Origin: Cysteiniphilum litorale
GTDB taxonomy: Bacteria; Pseudomonadota; Gammaproteobacteria; Francisellales; Francisellaceae
Reading direction: 5' to 3'
NCBI RefSeq assembly: GCF_003428165.1
Contig: NZ_QLIQ01000002.1
Location: forward strand, 62,001-126,000
DNA length: 64,000 bases
The position numbers and the translations under genes are program-made. Below, one piece after another: positions 54,750 through 64,000 of the stretch (positions are counted from its first letter, which is position 1; every line of letters begins with the position of its first letter). Under the pieces are notes generated by a model. The model was not told the DNA's origin, made no database searches, and was given only the letters and a program-made list of their open reading frames with translations.

Positions 54750-54989
54750 ATGGCTGTACTAACTATCCGCAACGTACCAGATGATGTGCATCGCGCACTA
54801 AAAGCAAAAGCATTAAAGCACGGCAGAAGCACTGAAGCTGAAATTAGAGAAATACTAAAAAATGCTGTTGAGCACCAAAGTCAAGTGAAGCTAGGCAGCC
54901 TATTATCGAGCATCCGTAAAGAGGTTGGGGTTATCAAACTTGATACACATCGTGACAAAACGCCACCTTCACCAATGGATTTCACATGA
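54750..54989 (+). CDS. FitA-like ribbon-helix-helix antitoxin
   Basis: 79 residues. The N-terminus AVLTIRNVPDDVHRALKAKA with the GRSTEAEIREIL helix is the Arc/MetJ DNA-binding fold of FitA/VapB. The C-terminal tail would wrap around the toxin. AGGAG is upstream of the ATG. Its stop overlaps the start of the toxin gene by four bases. Confidence 0.85.
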   Translation: MAVLTIRNVPDDVHRALKAKALKHGRSTEAEIREILKNAVEHQSQVKLGSLLSSIRKEVGVIKLDTHRDKTPPSPMDFT

Positions 54990-55405
54990 TACTTGTCGAT
55001 ACTAATGTTATTTCAGAGCCATTAAAGCCTCGACCGAATGTAAGCGTTATCAAATGGCTTGATGATCAACTAATCGATGCACTATATCTATCAACCATCA
55101 GCATTGCAGAGATTCGATTTGGTATTGCAGCATTACCCTCAGGCAAGAAAAAGACGACACTAGAAGAAAGCCTAGAATCAACCATACTGCCATTGTTTAC
55201 CAATAGAGTTTTAAGCTTTGATCAGAATGCTGCAAAAATCTATGCACTATCAATGGCAAAAGCACGAAAAAGCGGTATCACCGTCGGCATAGCGGACGCC
55301 TATATTGCAGCTATTGCCAAAGCAAACTCAATGACCATTGCAACACGTGACACAAATCCATTTGACGCACTTGAGGTACCTTATATTAATCCTTGGGAAT
55401 GTTAG
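54986..55405 (+). CDS. FitB/VapC-like PIN-domain toxin
   Basis: 139-residue RNase toxin of a type II toxin-antitoxin pair. Acidic active-site residues are visible in ILVDTNVISE (D5), STISIAEIRFG, GIADAYIAAIA and ATRDTNPFD. The FitB/VapC toxins cleave specific RNAs. Directly translated with fitA, and both may be transcribed from the repeat C region. Confidence 0.87.
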   Translation: MILVDTNVISEPLKPRPNVSVIKWLDDQLIDALYLSTISIAEIRFGIAALPSGKKKTTLEESLESTILPLFTNRVLSFDQNAAKIYALSMAKARKSGITVGIADAYIAAIAKANSMTIATRDTNPFDALEVPYINPWEC

Positions 55406-55482
55406 CATTTAATTAAACGCGACTACCCAACTGCATGCTTGCATTATATAATTGGCATAGTTTACTTAATTGGAGACCGATC

Positions 55483-55734
55483 ATGAAACAAAAACTCCGT
55501 TATATTGCTGATGCTATCTTTTTTCTTGCTTGCATTACCTTTATTGCCACACTTACCTCTATTTTCTATTTCAATAACTTTAGCATTATCGTTAAAGGGC
55601 ACGTTGTTTACTGGGTTTATGCGGCGCCTTTAGCAATGGTTTTATACACTTTTTTACGCAATCAATTCTTAACAGATAAACCAAATAAAACAAATTCCGA
55701 AAATCCGCTTGAACCGACTCAAAAAACGAGCTAA
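55483..55734 (+). CDS. Small membrane protein, unknown
   Basis: 83 residues with two hydrophobic segments, about 11-33 and 42-62, and a polar, Asn/Pro/Thr-rich C-terminus. ATG 55483 has GGAG upstream and is preferred to an ATG at 55435 in the preceding sequence. No family was recognised. It sits 36 bp upstream of proS. Confidence 0.6.
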   Translation: MKQKLRYIADAIFFLACITFIATLTSIFYFNNFSIIVKGHVVYWVYAAPLAMVLYTFLRNQFLTDKPNKTNSENPLEPTQKTS

Positions 55735-55770
55735 CGTAACCCCACACATTGCTTTTCACAAGATTCTAAT

Positions 55771-57513
55771 ATGAGAGTATCGCAAACTTTACTTGCCACT
55801 GAAAAAGAAACACCAAAAGACGCTGAATTAATCAGTCATCAGTATATGTTACGTGCCGGCTTAATTCGCAAGCTTGCCTCAGGTATTTATCAATGGCTAC
55901 CTACAGGGATGAAAGTGCTGCAAAAAGTCCAAACAATCGTCCGCGAGGAGATGGATAATGCAGGCGCCTGTGAGATTTTAATGCCTAGCATATTGCCTGC
56001 TGAGCTATTACAAGAAACGCATCGTTGGCAAAAATTTGGTCCTGAGCTTCTAAAAATGCAGGATCGCCATGAACGTGATTTCTGCTATGGACCAACACAT
56101 GAAGAGCCGATTGTTGACATTGCACGCAAAGAAATTAAAAGCTATAAACAATTACCACTTAACCTATATCAAATCCAAACAAAATTCCGTGATGAAATAC
56201 GTCCACGCTTTGGCGTGATGCGCGCACGTGAATTTATTATGAAAGATGCTTATTCATTTCACAGCAATTATGATTGTTTAGAAAACACCTATCAGAAGAT
56301 GCATCAAGCATATTGTAATATCCTAACGCGTATGGGGCTTAAGTTTCGTGTCGTTAATGCTGATGCTGGCGCCATTGGTGGCAGCAAAACGCATGAGTTT
56401 CAGGTGCTTGCCGCAGCAGGCGAAGATATTATTTGCTATAGCAGCCAAAGTGATTATGCTGCCAATATTGAAATGGCAGAGTATTTAAAACCAGATCTCA
56501 TAACACGCAAGTCTCCTTCTCAATCACTTGAAAAGATCGCAACACCTGATTTGAAAACTATTAGTGATATTTGTCAAAAGTTTGACTTGTTACCTGAAAA
56601 CACGATCAAAACCATTATTATCAAGGATAGTGATAATACACTCTTTGCCTTAGTGCTACGTGGGGATCATGAGTTAAATGAGATTAAAATCGAAAAGTTA
56701 CCTCAAATCAACGCACCTTTTACTTTTGCCACGGAAGCCGAAATACAACAAGCATTTAATGCCAATATCGGCTCTTTAGGTCCTGTTAACTCACTAATTA
56801 AAGTGATTGCTGATTATAGCGCTGTCATGTTACACGACTTTGTATGTGGTGCTAATGAAGATGCTTTTCATTTCTTTGGTGCAAACTGGGATCGCGACAT
56901 TAAAAGCTATGATGTTGCGGACCTTCGTAATGTGGTTGTCGGCGACATATCTCCTGACGGCAAAGGCACACTTGAGCTTACCAGCGGCATTGAAGTTGGG
57001 CATATTTTCCAACTAGGTGACAACTACTCCAAAGCGATGAACGCTAATATTCTAGATGAAAATGGTAAGAAACAAGACCTTATCATGGGCTGCTACGGTT
57101 TTGGTGTCACACGCATTATTGCGGCGGCAATCGAGCAATCGCATGATGATAACGGTATTATTTGGCCAAGTGAGATCGCACCGTATGATATCTCGATCAT
57201 TCCAATGAATATGCATAAATCAACTAAAGTCTTCGAGATTGCTAATAAACTTTATAATGACCTTAGAGCTGCCGGCTTTGATGTTTTATTTGATGATCGC
57301 AAAGAGCGCCCTGGTATTATGTTTGCTGACGCAGATTTAATTGGCGCACCACATCAACTGATTATTGGTGAACGTGGACTGGAGAATGATGTCATCGAAT
57401 ACAAATGTCGCAAAACACAACAAAAATCTGAGATTCCTTATACCATTGACGCTGTTTTGCAAAAGGTCTGTGCTAAGCAAACAAGCAAAGCAAAATTAAG
57501 TCCATGTCACTAG
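55771..57513 (+). CDS. proS: Prolyl-tRNA synthetase
   Basis: 580 residues of the bacterial type with an insertion (editing) domain. The N-terminus [20 protein letters not shown], class II motif 2 region [30 protein letters not shown], and [17 protein letters not shown] near the C-terminus are conserved. The insertion between about 225 and 385 is the YbaK-type editing domain. Confidence 0.96.
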   Translation: MRVSQTLLATEKETPKDAELISHQYMLRAGLIRKLASGIYQWLPTGMKVLQKVQTIVREEMDNAGACEILMPSILPAELLQETHRWQKFGPELLKMQDRHERDFCYGPTHEEPIVDIARKEIKSYKQLPLNLYQIQTKFRDEIRPRFGVMRAREFIMKDAYSFHSNYDCLENTYQKMHQAYCNILTRMGLKFRVVNADAGAIGGSKTHEFQVLAAAGEDIICYSSQSDYAANIEMAEYLKPDLITRKSPSQSLEKIATPDLKTISDICQKFDLLPENTIKTIIIKDSDNTLFALVLRGDHELNEIKIEKLPQINAPFTFATEAEIQQAFNANIGSLGPVNSLIKVIADYSAVMLHDFVCGANEDAFHFFGANWDRDIKSYDVADLRNVVVGDISPDGKGTLELTSGIEVGHIFQLGDNYSKAMNANILDENGKKQDLIMGCYGFGVTRIIAAAIEQSHDDNGIIWPSEIAPYDISIIPMNMHKSTKVFEIANKLYNDLRAAGFDVLFDDRKERPGIMFADADLIGAPHQLIIGERGLENDVIEYKCRKTQQKSEIPYTIDAVLQKVCAKQTSKAKLSPCH

Positions 57514-57581
57514 GTTGATGTTTTACCCTATCCTCACTTACAATAACATGCATTAAAAATGCATTACCATCTGATTTTACT

Positions 57582-58556
57582 ATGTCAAACAACCATCCTT
57601 TTGCTCAAGATGCACTAAAAACAATCGATCTCGAAATTGAAACACTTGAGCAGCTTAAAAAACATATTAGTGACGATTTCATCGCCGCTTGCGAGTTGAT
57701 TCTCAAATGTCAGGGGCGCGTGATTATTATTGGTATGGGCAAATCAGGACATATCGCCTCAAAGATTGCAGCCACCCTTGCCAGCACGGGAACACCTGCA
57801 TTCTTCGTCCATCCAGCTGAAGCAGGACACGGCGATTTTGGCATGATTACGCGTCAAGATGTAGTCATTGCTATCTCAAATTCTGGCTCAACGCCTGAGT
57901 TAACGTCATTAATTCCAATGATCAAACGCCTTGATATCCCACTTATTGCCATATCTAGCAAACCGCAGTCAGCATTGGCGCAAGCTGCGGATATTTCAAT
58001 GAATCTTGGGGTTGAAAAAGAAGCTTGCCCGCACAATTTAGCACCAACATCAAGCACAACAGCAACATTGGTATTGGGTGATGCCTTAGCGATTGCACTA
58101 TTAAATGCTAAAAACTTTAGTGCGGAAGATTTCGCCAACTCACACCCAAGTGGTGCTTTGGGTAAACGCTTACTGTTAAAAGTATCTGATCTTATGAAAA
58201 CAGGTGCATCTCTACCCATTGTTACATCTCAAAGCACATTAGAAGATGCGATTTTAGAGATCAGCTCTAAAGGTCTAGGAATGACACTTATATCTGATGA
58301 TAACAAGACACTCAATGGCATTTTTACCGATGGTGATTTGCGTAGAATCTTCCAACAATCCCTTTATCAAAAAGGGCTTAACATTGCAGAAGTTATGGGC
58401 AAAAGACCAAAGACAATTATCGAAGATGCAATGGCAATTGAAGCATTAAGCCTTATGAATCAATTGAAAATTACCACATTGGCAGTTTTAAATCATCAAA
58501 ATGAAATTGCTGGCATTATCCACATGCATGATTTAGTACGCGAGGGTATCGCTTAA
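57582..58556 (+). CDS. kdsD: Arabinose 5-phosphate isomerase
   Basis: 324 residues with an N-terminal SIS domain (about 20-190) and two CBS domains (about 205-324). The motif GMGKSGHIASKIAATLASTG and FFVHPAEAGHGDFGM are typical of KdsD/GutQ. Converts ribulose 5-phosphate to arabinose 5-phosphate, the first step to KDO; kdsB at 47250 acts later in the same pathway. Confidence 0.93.
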   Translation: MSNNHPFAQDALKTIDLEIETLEQLKKHISDDFIAACELILKCQGRVIIIGMGKSGHIASKIAATLASTGTPAFFVHPAEAGHGDFGMITRQDVVIAISNSGSTPELTSLIPMIKRLDIPLIAISSKPQSALAQAADISMNLGVEKEACPHNLAPTSSTTATLVLGDALAIALLNAKNFSAEDFANSHPSGALGKRLLLKVSDLMKTGASLPIVTSQSTLEDAILEISSKGLGMTLISDDNKTLNGIFTDGDLRRIFQQSLYQKGLNIAEVMGKRPKTIIEDAMAIEALSLMNQLKITTLAVLNHQNEIAGIIHMHDLVREGIA

Positions 58557-58602
58557 GTAGCTAGCTTTAATTACCCCTCACCCGCACAGTCTGCGCTGCA
58601 CG

Positions 58603-58625
58603 ACCTCCCCCACATGGGGCGAGGT
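58603..58625. terminator. GC-rich hairpin between convergent kdsD and fis-like genes
   Basis: ACCTC-CCCC-ACAT-GGGG-C-GAGGT forms a nine-pair stem with one bulged C and a four-base loop. The flanks TTACCCCTCACCCGCACAG and TAATCG extend it loosely. It lacks a clear U-run but is well placed as a shared terminator, and may belong to a repeat family. Confidence 0.45.
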
Positions 58626-58654
58626 AATCGTTGCTGAAACTTTTTTCATTATGA

Positions 58655-58912
58655 CTAACTTGAAAAATCCAATACAAAAATATCATACTTTTTGATTTTA
58701 GCTTTCAGTGTTGCAGGACTTATGCCTAATACTTCAGCGGTATTACTTAGATGAAATCCTGTATACGCCAAAGTTGCCTCAATTAAGCCCCGCTCAATTT
58801 CCTCAGTGACTAAACTTAACATAAAGCGCGGTTCATCTTGCGGGTTACGTCTTGCTTCTTCATAGCGCATTTCAGCAATGGCATAAATAAATCTTTCTAT
58901 ATTGCTACTCAT
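58655..58912 (-). CDS. Fis-like DNA-binding protein
   Basis: 85 residues with a C-terminal HTH of the Fis type. The helix-turn-helix NTAEVLGISPATLKAKIKKY is near residues 57-76, and the preceding helix EEIERGLIEATLAYTGFHL matches Fis dimerisation regions. It is shorter than E. coli Fis and ends in a few extra residues. A global nucleoid or growth-phase role is expected, although it could be a local regulator. AAGGA precedes the ATG. Confidence 0.8.
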   Translation of the reverse strand: MSSNIERFIYAIAEMRYEEARRNPQDEPRFMLSLVTEEIERGLIEATLAYTGFHLSNTAEVLGISPATLKAKIKKYDIFVLDFSS

Positions 58913-59114
58913 GATGAATATCCTTATCTAACTCTTTAATTTTCTTGTACTGTTAAGGATAGAAGTAAATTTAAAGCTTGCATAAAGAGATCTACACTTT
59001 AATGCTTACGTTTTCGCTGAAATCACTGTAATCAAATTGCCATGTTTTAATGTCGCATAAACGCACAGCTTTGCTATCATAGCTCGTGTTTGAATTAAAA
59101 TTAGCGGCTTCACA

Positions 59115-61136
59115 ATGCACTTAGAAAGAAAACAAAACGCCTTTGAACTCCATACAAACTACACTCCCGCAGGAGACCAACCAACGGCAATCGCATCCTT
59201 AACGCAAGGTTTAAAAGAAGGCTTAAAACACCAAACATTACTTGGCGTCACCGGCTCAGGGAAAACCTATACAGTGGCTAATGTTATTCAGAATGTTCAA
59301 CGCCCTACGTTGATTCTTGCACATAACAAAACACTTGCCGCACAATTATATGCCGAAATGAAACAGTTTTTTCCAAAAAATGCCGTAGAGTATTTTGTAT
59401 CATATTATGATTATTACCAACCAGAAGCTTATGTTGCTGCATCAGACACTTATATCGAAAAAGACTCATCGATTAATGAACATGTTGAGCAAATGCGTTT
59501 ATCAGCCACCAAAGCGATTTTAGAACGCCAAGATGTAATCATTGTTGCCACCGTATCAGCGATCTACGGCTTGGGTGATCCTGAACAATATATGCAAATG
59601 CTACTGCACCTTAAAGTCGGTGAACAAATCGATCAACGCAGTATTTTAAGACGCTTAAGTGACATGCAGTATCACCGCAATGATATGGATTTCTCACGCG
59701 GAACCTATCGTGTGCGTGGCGAGGTTATCGATATATTCCCTGCAGACTCAGATAAAGATGCCGTGAGAGTTGAGTTATTTGATGATGAAATCGAAAGCAT
59801 TAAACTCATCGATCCCCTTACTGGCAAAGTCACTGCAAATACCTATCGCGCGACAATATTCCCAAGTACGCATTATGTCAGCTCAAAAGAACGCCAAAAA
59901 ACCATGGTTGAGGAAATCAAAGATGAATTACGTGAGCGTGTTGCCTATTTTCAAAAGGAAAACCGCCTAATTGAAGCCCAACGCATTGAGCAGCGCACAC
60001 TATACGATATTGAAATGATTAATGAATTAGGTTATTGCACAGGCATTGAGAATTATTCACGTCTTTTGTCAGCTCGAGCACCTGGCGAGCCACCACCGAC
60101 ATTACTGGATTATTTACCGCAAAATGCATTTATTGTGATTGATGAGTCGCACGTTACCATCCCGCAATTTGGCGGCATGTATAAAGGAGATCGCTCACGC
60201 AAAGAAAACCTTGTTAATTATGGTTTTCGTCTGCCTTCGGCACTGGATAATCGTCCGCTTAAATTCCATGAATTCGAGGCATTAGTTACCCAAGCGATTT
60301 ATGTCTCAGCCACACCCGCTGATTATGAGAAAGAGCATCAACAAAATGTAGCTGAACAAGTTGTACGCCCAACAGGATTACTTGATCCCTTAGTTGAAGT
60401 AAGATCAGTCAGCATTCAAGTCGAAGATGCATTATCTGAAATTAACAAAGCAGTACAAAAAGATGAGCGCATTCTTATCACAACCCTTACTAAGCGTATG
60501 GCTGAGGATCTCACAGATTACTTATCTGAACACGGGGTCAATGTCCGTTATCTTCATGCGGATGTCGACACCGTTGAACGTGTTGAGATTATTCGCGATC
60601 TACGCATGGGCGTCTTTGATGTATTGGTCGGTATCAATCTATTACGTGAAGGCTTGGATATGCCTGAAGTCAGCACGGTTTTAATCTTTGATGCGGATAA
60701 AGAAGGTTTCTTAAGATCCGAGAGATCATTGATCCAAACTATTGGACGTGCAGCAAGGCACATTAATGGTAAAGCTATTTTATACGCCGAGGTAATTACC
60801 GGCTCAATGCAGCGCGCGATGGATGAAACGTTGCGGCGGCGCAACAAACAACAGCAGTTTAATACTGATTACGGTATTACGCCGACATCCATCAAAAAGA
60901 AGGTTGGTGACTTATTAGAATTATCACCTGAATTTAGTAAAAAGGCGGCAAAGAATAATGCTCGTAAAAAGGTGAGAGATATTGCAGTTGATGAGGTTCT
61001 CGGTGTTAAAGAAGCCATAATATTGGTTAAAAAACTCGAAAAGTCGATGAAAGAACATGCGCGCAATCTCGAGTTTGAAGAAGCTGGACACGTGCGTGAC
61101 CAAATCAAAACCATCAAAGAAAAGTATCTATTATAG
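59115..61136 (+). CDS. uvrB: Excinuclease ABC subunit B
   Basis: 673-residue DNA-damage verification helicase of nucleotide excision repair. Walker [11 protein letters not shown], the beta-hairpin [35 protein letters not shown] and QTIGRAARH motifs are conserved, and the UVR domain is at the C-terminus ([17 protein letters not shown]). No LexA-type box was found upstream. Confidence 0.97.
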   Translation: MHLERKQNAFELHTNYTPAGDQPTAIASLTQGLKEGLKHQTLLGVTGSGKTYTVANVIQNVQRPTLILAHNKTLAAQLYAEMKQFFPKNAVEYFVSYYDYYQPEAYVAASDTYIEKDSSINEHVEQMRLSATKAILERQDVIIVATVSAIYGLGDPEQYMQMLLHLKVGEQIDQRSILRRLSDMQYHRNDMDFSRGTYRVRGEVIDIFPADSDKDAVRVELFDDEIESIKLIDPLTGKVTANTYRATIFPSTHYVSSKERQKTMVEEIKDELRERVAYFQKENRLIEAQRIEQRTLYDIEMINELGYCTGIENYSRLLSARAPGEPPPTLLDYLPQNAFIVIDESHVTIPQFGGMYKGDRSRKENLVNYGFRLPSALDNRPLKFHEFEALVTQAIYVSATPADYEKEHQQNVAEQVVRPTGLLDPLVEVRSVSIQVEDALSEINKAVQKDERILITTLTKRMAEDLTDYLSEHGVNVRYLHADVDTVERVEIIRDLRMGVFDVLVGINLLREGLDMPEVSTVLIFDADKEGFLRSERSLIQTIGRAARHINGKAILYAEVITGSMQRAMDETLRRRNKQQQFNTDYGITPTSIKKKVGDLLELSPEFSKKAAKNNARKKVRDIAVDEVLGVKEAIILVKKLEKSMKEHARNLEFEEAGHVRDQIKTIKEKYLL

Positions 61137-61211
61137 CCAGTTAATGACTTTATAATTGACTTAAATAGCGTATTTTTTACAAAGATTGAGAAAAAATCTA
61201 CTTGTCGATGG

Positions 61212-61239
61212 TTAATATCTCACATTTTCATGCTACAAT
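61212..61239 (+). promoter_or_regulatory. Candidate promoter of the small membrane protein
   Basis: TTAATA (61212-61217) and TACAAT (61234-61239) with 16 bp spacing, 31 bp before the ATG. Confidence 0.45.
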
Positions 61240-61270
61240 CTCTGCACTTTAATAGCTACCATGGTGTACG

Positions 61271-61483
61271 ATGCGATTTTTACTATGTTTTGCAACATTC
61301 GCGGCAATGCTCTATAACAGCAGCTATGCAGCAGAACGAATAATCACTGAAATGAATATTCCAGCAACGCTATCTTTTATCCCACAAATTGTGCAAGAAC
61401 ATCCGATCATTGCACTGATTATTGCACTTATTGTGGTTGCTTACCTTATTTTACGCATTCGCAGGTTCCTTAGAAGCAAATAG
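61271..61483 (+). CDS. Small membrane protein with signal-like N-terminus
   Basis: 70 residues. A signal-like segment ([20 protein letters not shown]) is followed by a short extracytoplasmic part and one membrane helix (about 46-63), then a basic cytoplasmic tail RIRRFLRSK. No family was recognised. It lies between uvrB and glnD, with its own candidate promoter and a weak ribosome-binding site. Confidence 0.55.
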   Translation: MRFLLCFATFAAMLYNSSYAAERIITEMNIPATLSFIPQIVQEHPIIALIIALIVVAYLILRIRRFLRSK

Positions 61484-61488
61484 TCCTA

Positions 61489-61550
61489 CCTAGTAGCGTG
61501 AATCATTTGCGGTGTTTCATTGCCTAGCAGTTTGCAATGGGTATAAAATC
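61489..61550 (+). repeat. Interspersed hairpin repeat, copy D
   Basis: The core CCTAGTAGCGTGAATCATTT, then GCGGTGTTT (61489-61517) is followed by CATTGCCTAGCAGTTTG and CAATGGGTATAAAATC, the same order as in copy C. A possible promoter is TTGCCT (61520-61525), 16 bp, TATAAA (61542-61547). It ends about 36 bp before the glnD ATG. Confidence 0.6.
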
Positions 61551-61585
61551 TAAGAATTATCCTTATCTTAGCCGTTATCTACGCC

Positions 61586-64000
61586 ATGATGAAAGAATAC
61601 TGCCAAAGCATTATGCATGATGTTACTGAGGTTTTTCTTAAGAAAAAACACTCTATCTATAAGACATTGCTCATTTACAGCAAGCGCATCGATAAGCTAT
61701 TAATAAAATATTTCCCGCAACAAATAGCGCATATTTCCTTGATTGCTATCGGTGGCTATGGTCGTCAGGATCGCGCATTATATTCAGATCTTGATTTATT
61801 GTTTTTGGCAGAAAATGATAAGGCTCTAGAAAGTCCCGAACTTGTGACATTTATTCAGGAATTACAAAGCTTGCCAATTAAAGTTGGCTATTCAACTCAT
61901 ACCATCAGAAGTGCCCTGCAGCATGCTAATAATGATATAAATTTACTCACTGCCATTTTGGATGCGCGTCTTATCTGTGGTAATAATACCCTTTTTGATC
62001 AATTTAAATCATTGGTTAAAAGCAAACAAAATCTCCCTGTCCATCGTGATTTTATTTATAGCAAATATGCTGAGCAAATTGACCGTGATTGCAACTTCCC
62101 AATCAACCAACAACCCGATCTTAAAAATACTGTTGGCAATCTGCGCTACTTGCAAAGTGTTCACTGGCTATTGATTTATCTCCACCCTAATGTCAATTTA
62201 CATTATCTTGTTGAGCATTACTATATTACTACAGACGAGCTAACGAGTTTAAGTAAGGCGCATCGCTTGCTTTCTGCTATTCGCTTTTATTTGCATATCT
62301 TGTATCAACGCGAGCAAAATTCACTACTGATTGACAAACAACTTATGATTGCTGAGTTTTTTGGTTTTAAGCATAAAAAGCCACATAAAAGCATTGAGCT
62401 ATTTATGCAGCATTACTATAACAGCATTCGTCACGTTAAACTTATTAACCGCATCATCTTCCATGAATTAATGGCATCTCAAGTAATCAGCAATGATATA
62501 GCACTTGGTGATGGTTTTAGTATCCATGGCGGCATTTTAAAGCATACACAGAATAATTACCCTACACATATAAACAATATTTTGATACCTTTTAGATACT
62601 TTTGCCAACACCAAGAAGTTAAAGCGCTTGATGCTCAAATCGTTCGCAATACACTGCAACTACTTGCAGCATTAGCTAAGAAAAACTTACTTTCTAACCA
62701 AATATTACAGCAACAATTTTTAGCGATTTTCACCTATCCATACAATATCAAAGGTGCGCTAAGTATTATGATGGATTTAGGGATTGTTGAAAAAATTATC
62801 CCTGAGTTTGCCATTAGCAAAGGACAGATGCAGTTTGATCTATATCATCAATACACTGTTGATCGCCATACAATTGAGGTTATCAGCAACCTACGCAGCA
62901 TGCGGACAGCTCATTTTGAACAAGACTTCCCATTAGCTTATCAGGTGATGCTTAAACATCCCGCGCAACGACTATTGTATATTGCCGCATTTTTTCATGA
63001 TATTGGCAAAGGTTCCGGTGTAGATCATAGTAAATTCGGCGCGCGCCTTGTGCAAAAATATGCTGAAATTTGGCGCTTAAAACAAGATGAAATCCATCTT
63101 TTGTCATGGTTGGTTAAACATCACTTGGCATTTTCGCGTATGATCAAGAAAGAAGACATCTATGACGGTGTGGTTATCGCGCAATTTGCTGAATTTTGCC
63201 AAAGTCAATATTATCTTGATAGCTTATTTCTTTTGACCATTGCCGATATTAAAGGCACCAACCCCGCATTGTGGACACAGTGGCAACAAACGATGTTCGA
63301 GCATCTGTATACACGCACTAGCGAGTTATTGAGCAAATCCGTAAAGCTCACGCTTAAAGAACAAGTTGGTGAAACGCAAAAGAAAATTCTGGCACAGCTA
63401 GAATGCACTGATCACAGTATAATCATGTCACTATGGCAGAGTCTACCCGCCCGCTACTTTACAGAACAGGCATTAGCTACCTTGATCTGGCAAAATAATA
63501 TACTTTGTCAACAACTGATCAACAACGACCACAGTCTTTCAATCCACACGCATTTTGATCACAGCTTGAACCAAACGCTATTACTGTTTTTAATGACCGA
63601 TAAGGAAATTAGATTATCATCGCTATGTTATCTACTATATAAAGCCAGCATCAACATCACCGAAGCAAGCTTTTTCAAACTTCCAGATAATCAAATGCTT
63701 TATCAATTTAGCATTACTAATTTAAGTTATCAGCCACTGCAAAACGAGCATGAGCTGCTATGGCTAGAGCAGCATTTAAAAACGCAATTGACACCTCATA
63801 GAATAGATTATGCCCCTACTAAATTAAATGCCTTGGTAACGGATAAATCAACCATAAAGCGTCTAAAGAAGAATGTGCAAATTTTGAGTCCTCGACATAA
63901 AAACTACAGCAAGGTCATTGTTAAATACCCTGATCGACCGGGTCTTCTTGCTGCGCTTTGCTATTTTTTTGAAATGCACAACCTTAATATTACGCGCGCG
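61586..64000 (+). CDS. glnD: PII uridylyltransferase/uridylyl-removing enzyme (5' part)
   Basis: The reading frame is open for 805 codons to the right edge. The nucleotidyltransferase motif GGYGRQDRALYSDLDLL lies at about 59-75, with a central linker region, the HD domain (DRHTIEVI and FFHDIGKGSGVDHSK) and the start of the first ACT domain (KYPDRPGLLAALCYFFEMHN). GlnD senses glutamine and (de)uridylylates PII. A second ACT domain is expected beyond the edge. The ATG pair at 61586/61589 has a weak ribosome-binding site; repeat D is just upstream. Confidence 0.93.
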   Translation, partial: MMKEYCQSIMHDVTEVFLKKKHSIYKTLLIYSKRIDKLLIKYFPQQIAHISLIAIGGYGRQDRALYSDLDLLFLAENDKALESPELVTFIQELQSLPIKVGYSTHTIRSALQHANNDINLLTAILDARLICGNNTLFDQFKSLVKSKQNLPVHRDFIYSKYAEQIDRDCNFPINQQPDLKNTVGNLRYLQSVHWLLIYLHPNVNLHYLVEHYYITTDELTSLSKAHRLLSAIRFYLHILYQREQNSLLIDKQLMIAEFFGFKHKKPHKSIELFMQHYYNSIRHVKLINRIIFHELMASQVISNDIALGDGFSIHGGILKHTQNNYPTHINNILIPFRYFCQHQEVKALDAQIVRNTLQLLAALAKKNLLSNQILQQQFLAIFTYPYNIKGALSIMMDLGIVEKIIPEFAISKGQMQFDLYHQYTVDRHTIEVISNLRSMRTAHFEQDFPLAYQVMLKHPAQRLLYIAAFFHDIGKGSGVDHSKFGARLVQKYAEIWRLKQDEIHLLSWLVKHHLAFSRMIKKEDIYDGVVIAQFAEFCQSQYYLDSLFLLTIADIKGTNPALWTQWQQTMFEHLYTRTSELLSKSVKLTLKEQVGETQKKILAQLECTDHSIIMSLWQSLPARYFTEQALATLIWQNNILCQQLINNDHSLSIHTHFDHSLNQTLLLFLMTDKEIRLSSLCYLLYKASINITEASFFKLPDNQMLYQFSITNLSYQPLQNEHELLWLEQHLKTQLTPHRIDYAPTKLNALVTDKSTIKRLKKNVQILSPRHKNYSKVIVKYPDRPGLLAALCYFFEMHNLNITRA

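Noticed and set aside
58913-59114. LexA box upstream of uvrB
   Set aside because: No CTGT-N8-ACAG match; a CTGT in this stretch has no partner at the right distance.
1-64000. CRISPR arrays, tRNA or rRNA genes, complete insertion sequences
   Set aside because: No regularly spaced repeats, no cloverleaf-type CCA ends and no transposase ORF were seen.

Overview
The window is a compact, AT-rich gammaproteobacterial chromosome segment. Gene content (ubiG-gph, rppH-ptsP, bamA-skp, kdsB-trm112, lldD-type dehydrogenase, cydABX, glnD, uvrB) is gammaproteobacterial. A complete GatCAB amidotransferase, a one-cysteine DksA, and bamA-skp without the usual cdsA-rseP upstream all differ from the enteric pattern. 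They suggest a relative of Francisella and the Fastidiosibacteraceae/Thiotrichales. That placement is inference from gene content and base composition, not from a search. No phage, complete insertion sequence, CRISPR array, rRNA or tRNA was seen.

Layout, left to right. 1-3774: partial gph, ubiG, and a membrane GGDEF-EAL protein. 3782-6999: gatCAB behind a clear sigma70-like promoter. 7060-10400: a long hairpin repeat, then a tightly packed membrane cluster (a 21-residue hydrophobic ORF, a DUF4230 protein, a small membrane protein, an SDR and a polytopic protein). 10409-13623: ridA, a large secreted modular protein and a 34-bp perfect palindrome. 13667-18364 (minus): a J-domain protein, a DsbG-like thiol oxidoreductase, a small membrane protein, anmK and ampG; the last two act in cell-wall recycling. 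18489-21980: an APC permease, a decayed SDF-type symporter, an FMN-dependent hydroxy-acid dehydrogenase and dksA. 21987-24919: cytochrome bd cydABX, including a small cydX-like gene. 25091-29930: glnA diverging from rppH-ptsP, then a small outer-membrane barrel. 30159-38220: rlmI-like, then gyrA-dxr-bamA-skp on the minus strand. 38324-43280: an AGCS symporter, an MFS drug exporter, hisS, a YaiI-like protein and a cupin. 43428-46805: a large SNF2 helicase with a SWIM finger.

46871-49499 (minus): a five-gene run of a PP-loop thiouridylase-like protein, a TusA-like sulfur carrier, a Trm112-like protein, kdsB and a HIT protein. 49606-53712: yraN, prlC, an M50 protease, an Mth938-like protein and a lipoprotein. 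53911-58912: a phosphopantetheinyl transferase, a FitAB-type toxin-antitoxin pair, a small membrane protein, proS, kdsD and a Fis-like regulator. 59115-64000: uvrB, a small membrane protein and glnD, which runs off the right edge.

Connections: glnA (with a conserved adenylylation tyrosine), ptsP and glnD are all parts of nitrogen signalling. kdsB and kdsD both serve KDO/LPS synthesis. anmK and ampG recycle anhydromuropeptides. bamA and skp serve outer-membrane protein assembly. The least explained material is a four-copy hairpin repeat family, each copy just upstream of a plus-strand gene, together with the small-ORF/DUF4230 membrane cluster, the 837-residue secreted protein and the thiouridylase/TusA pair.
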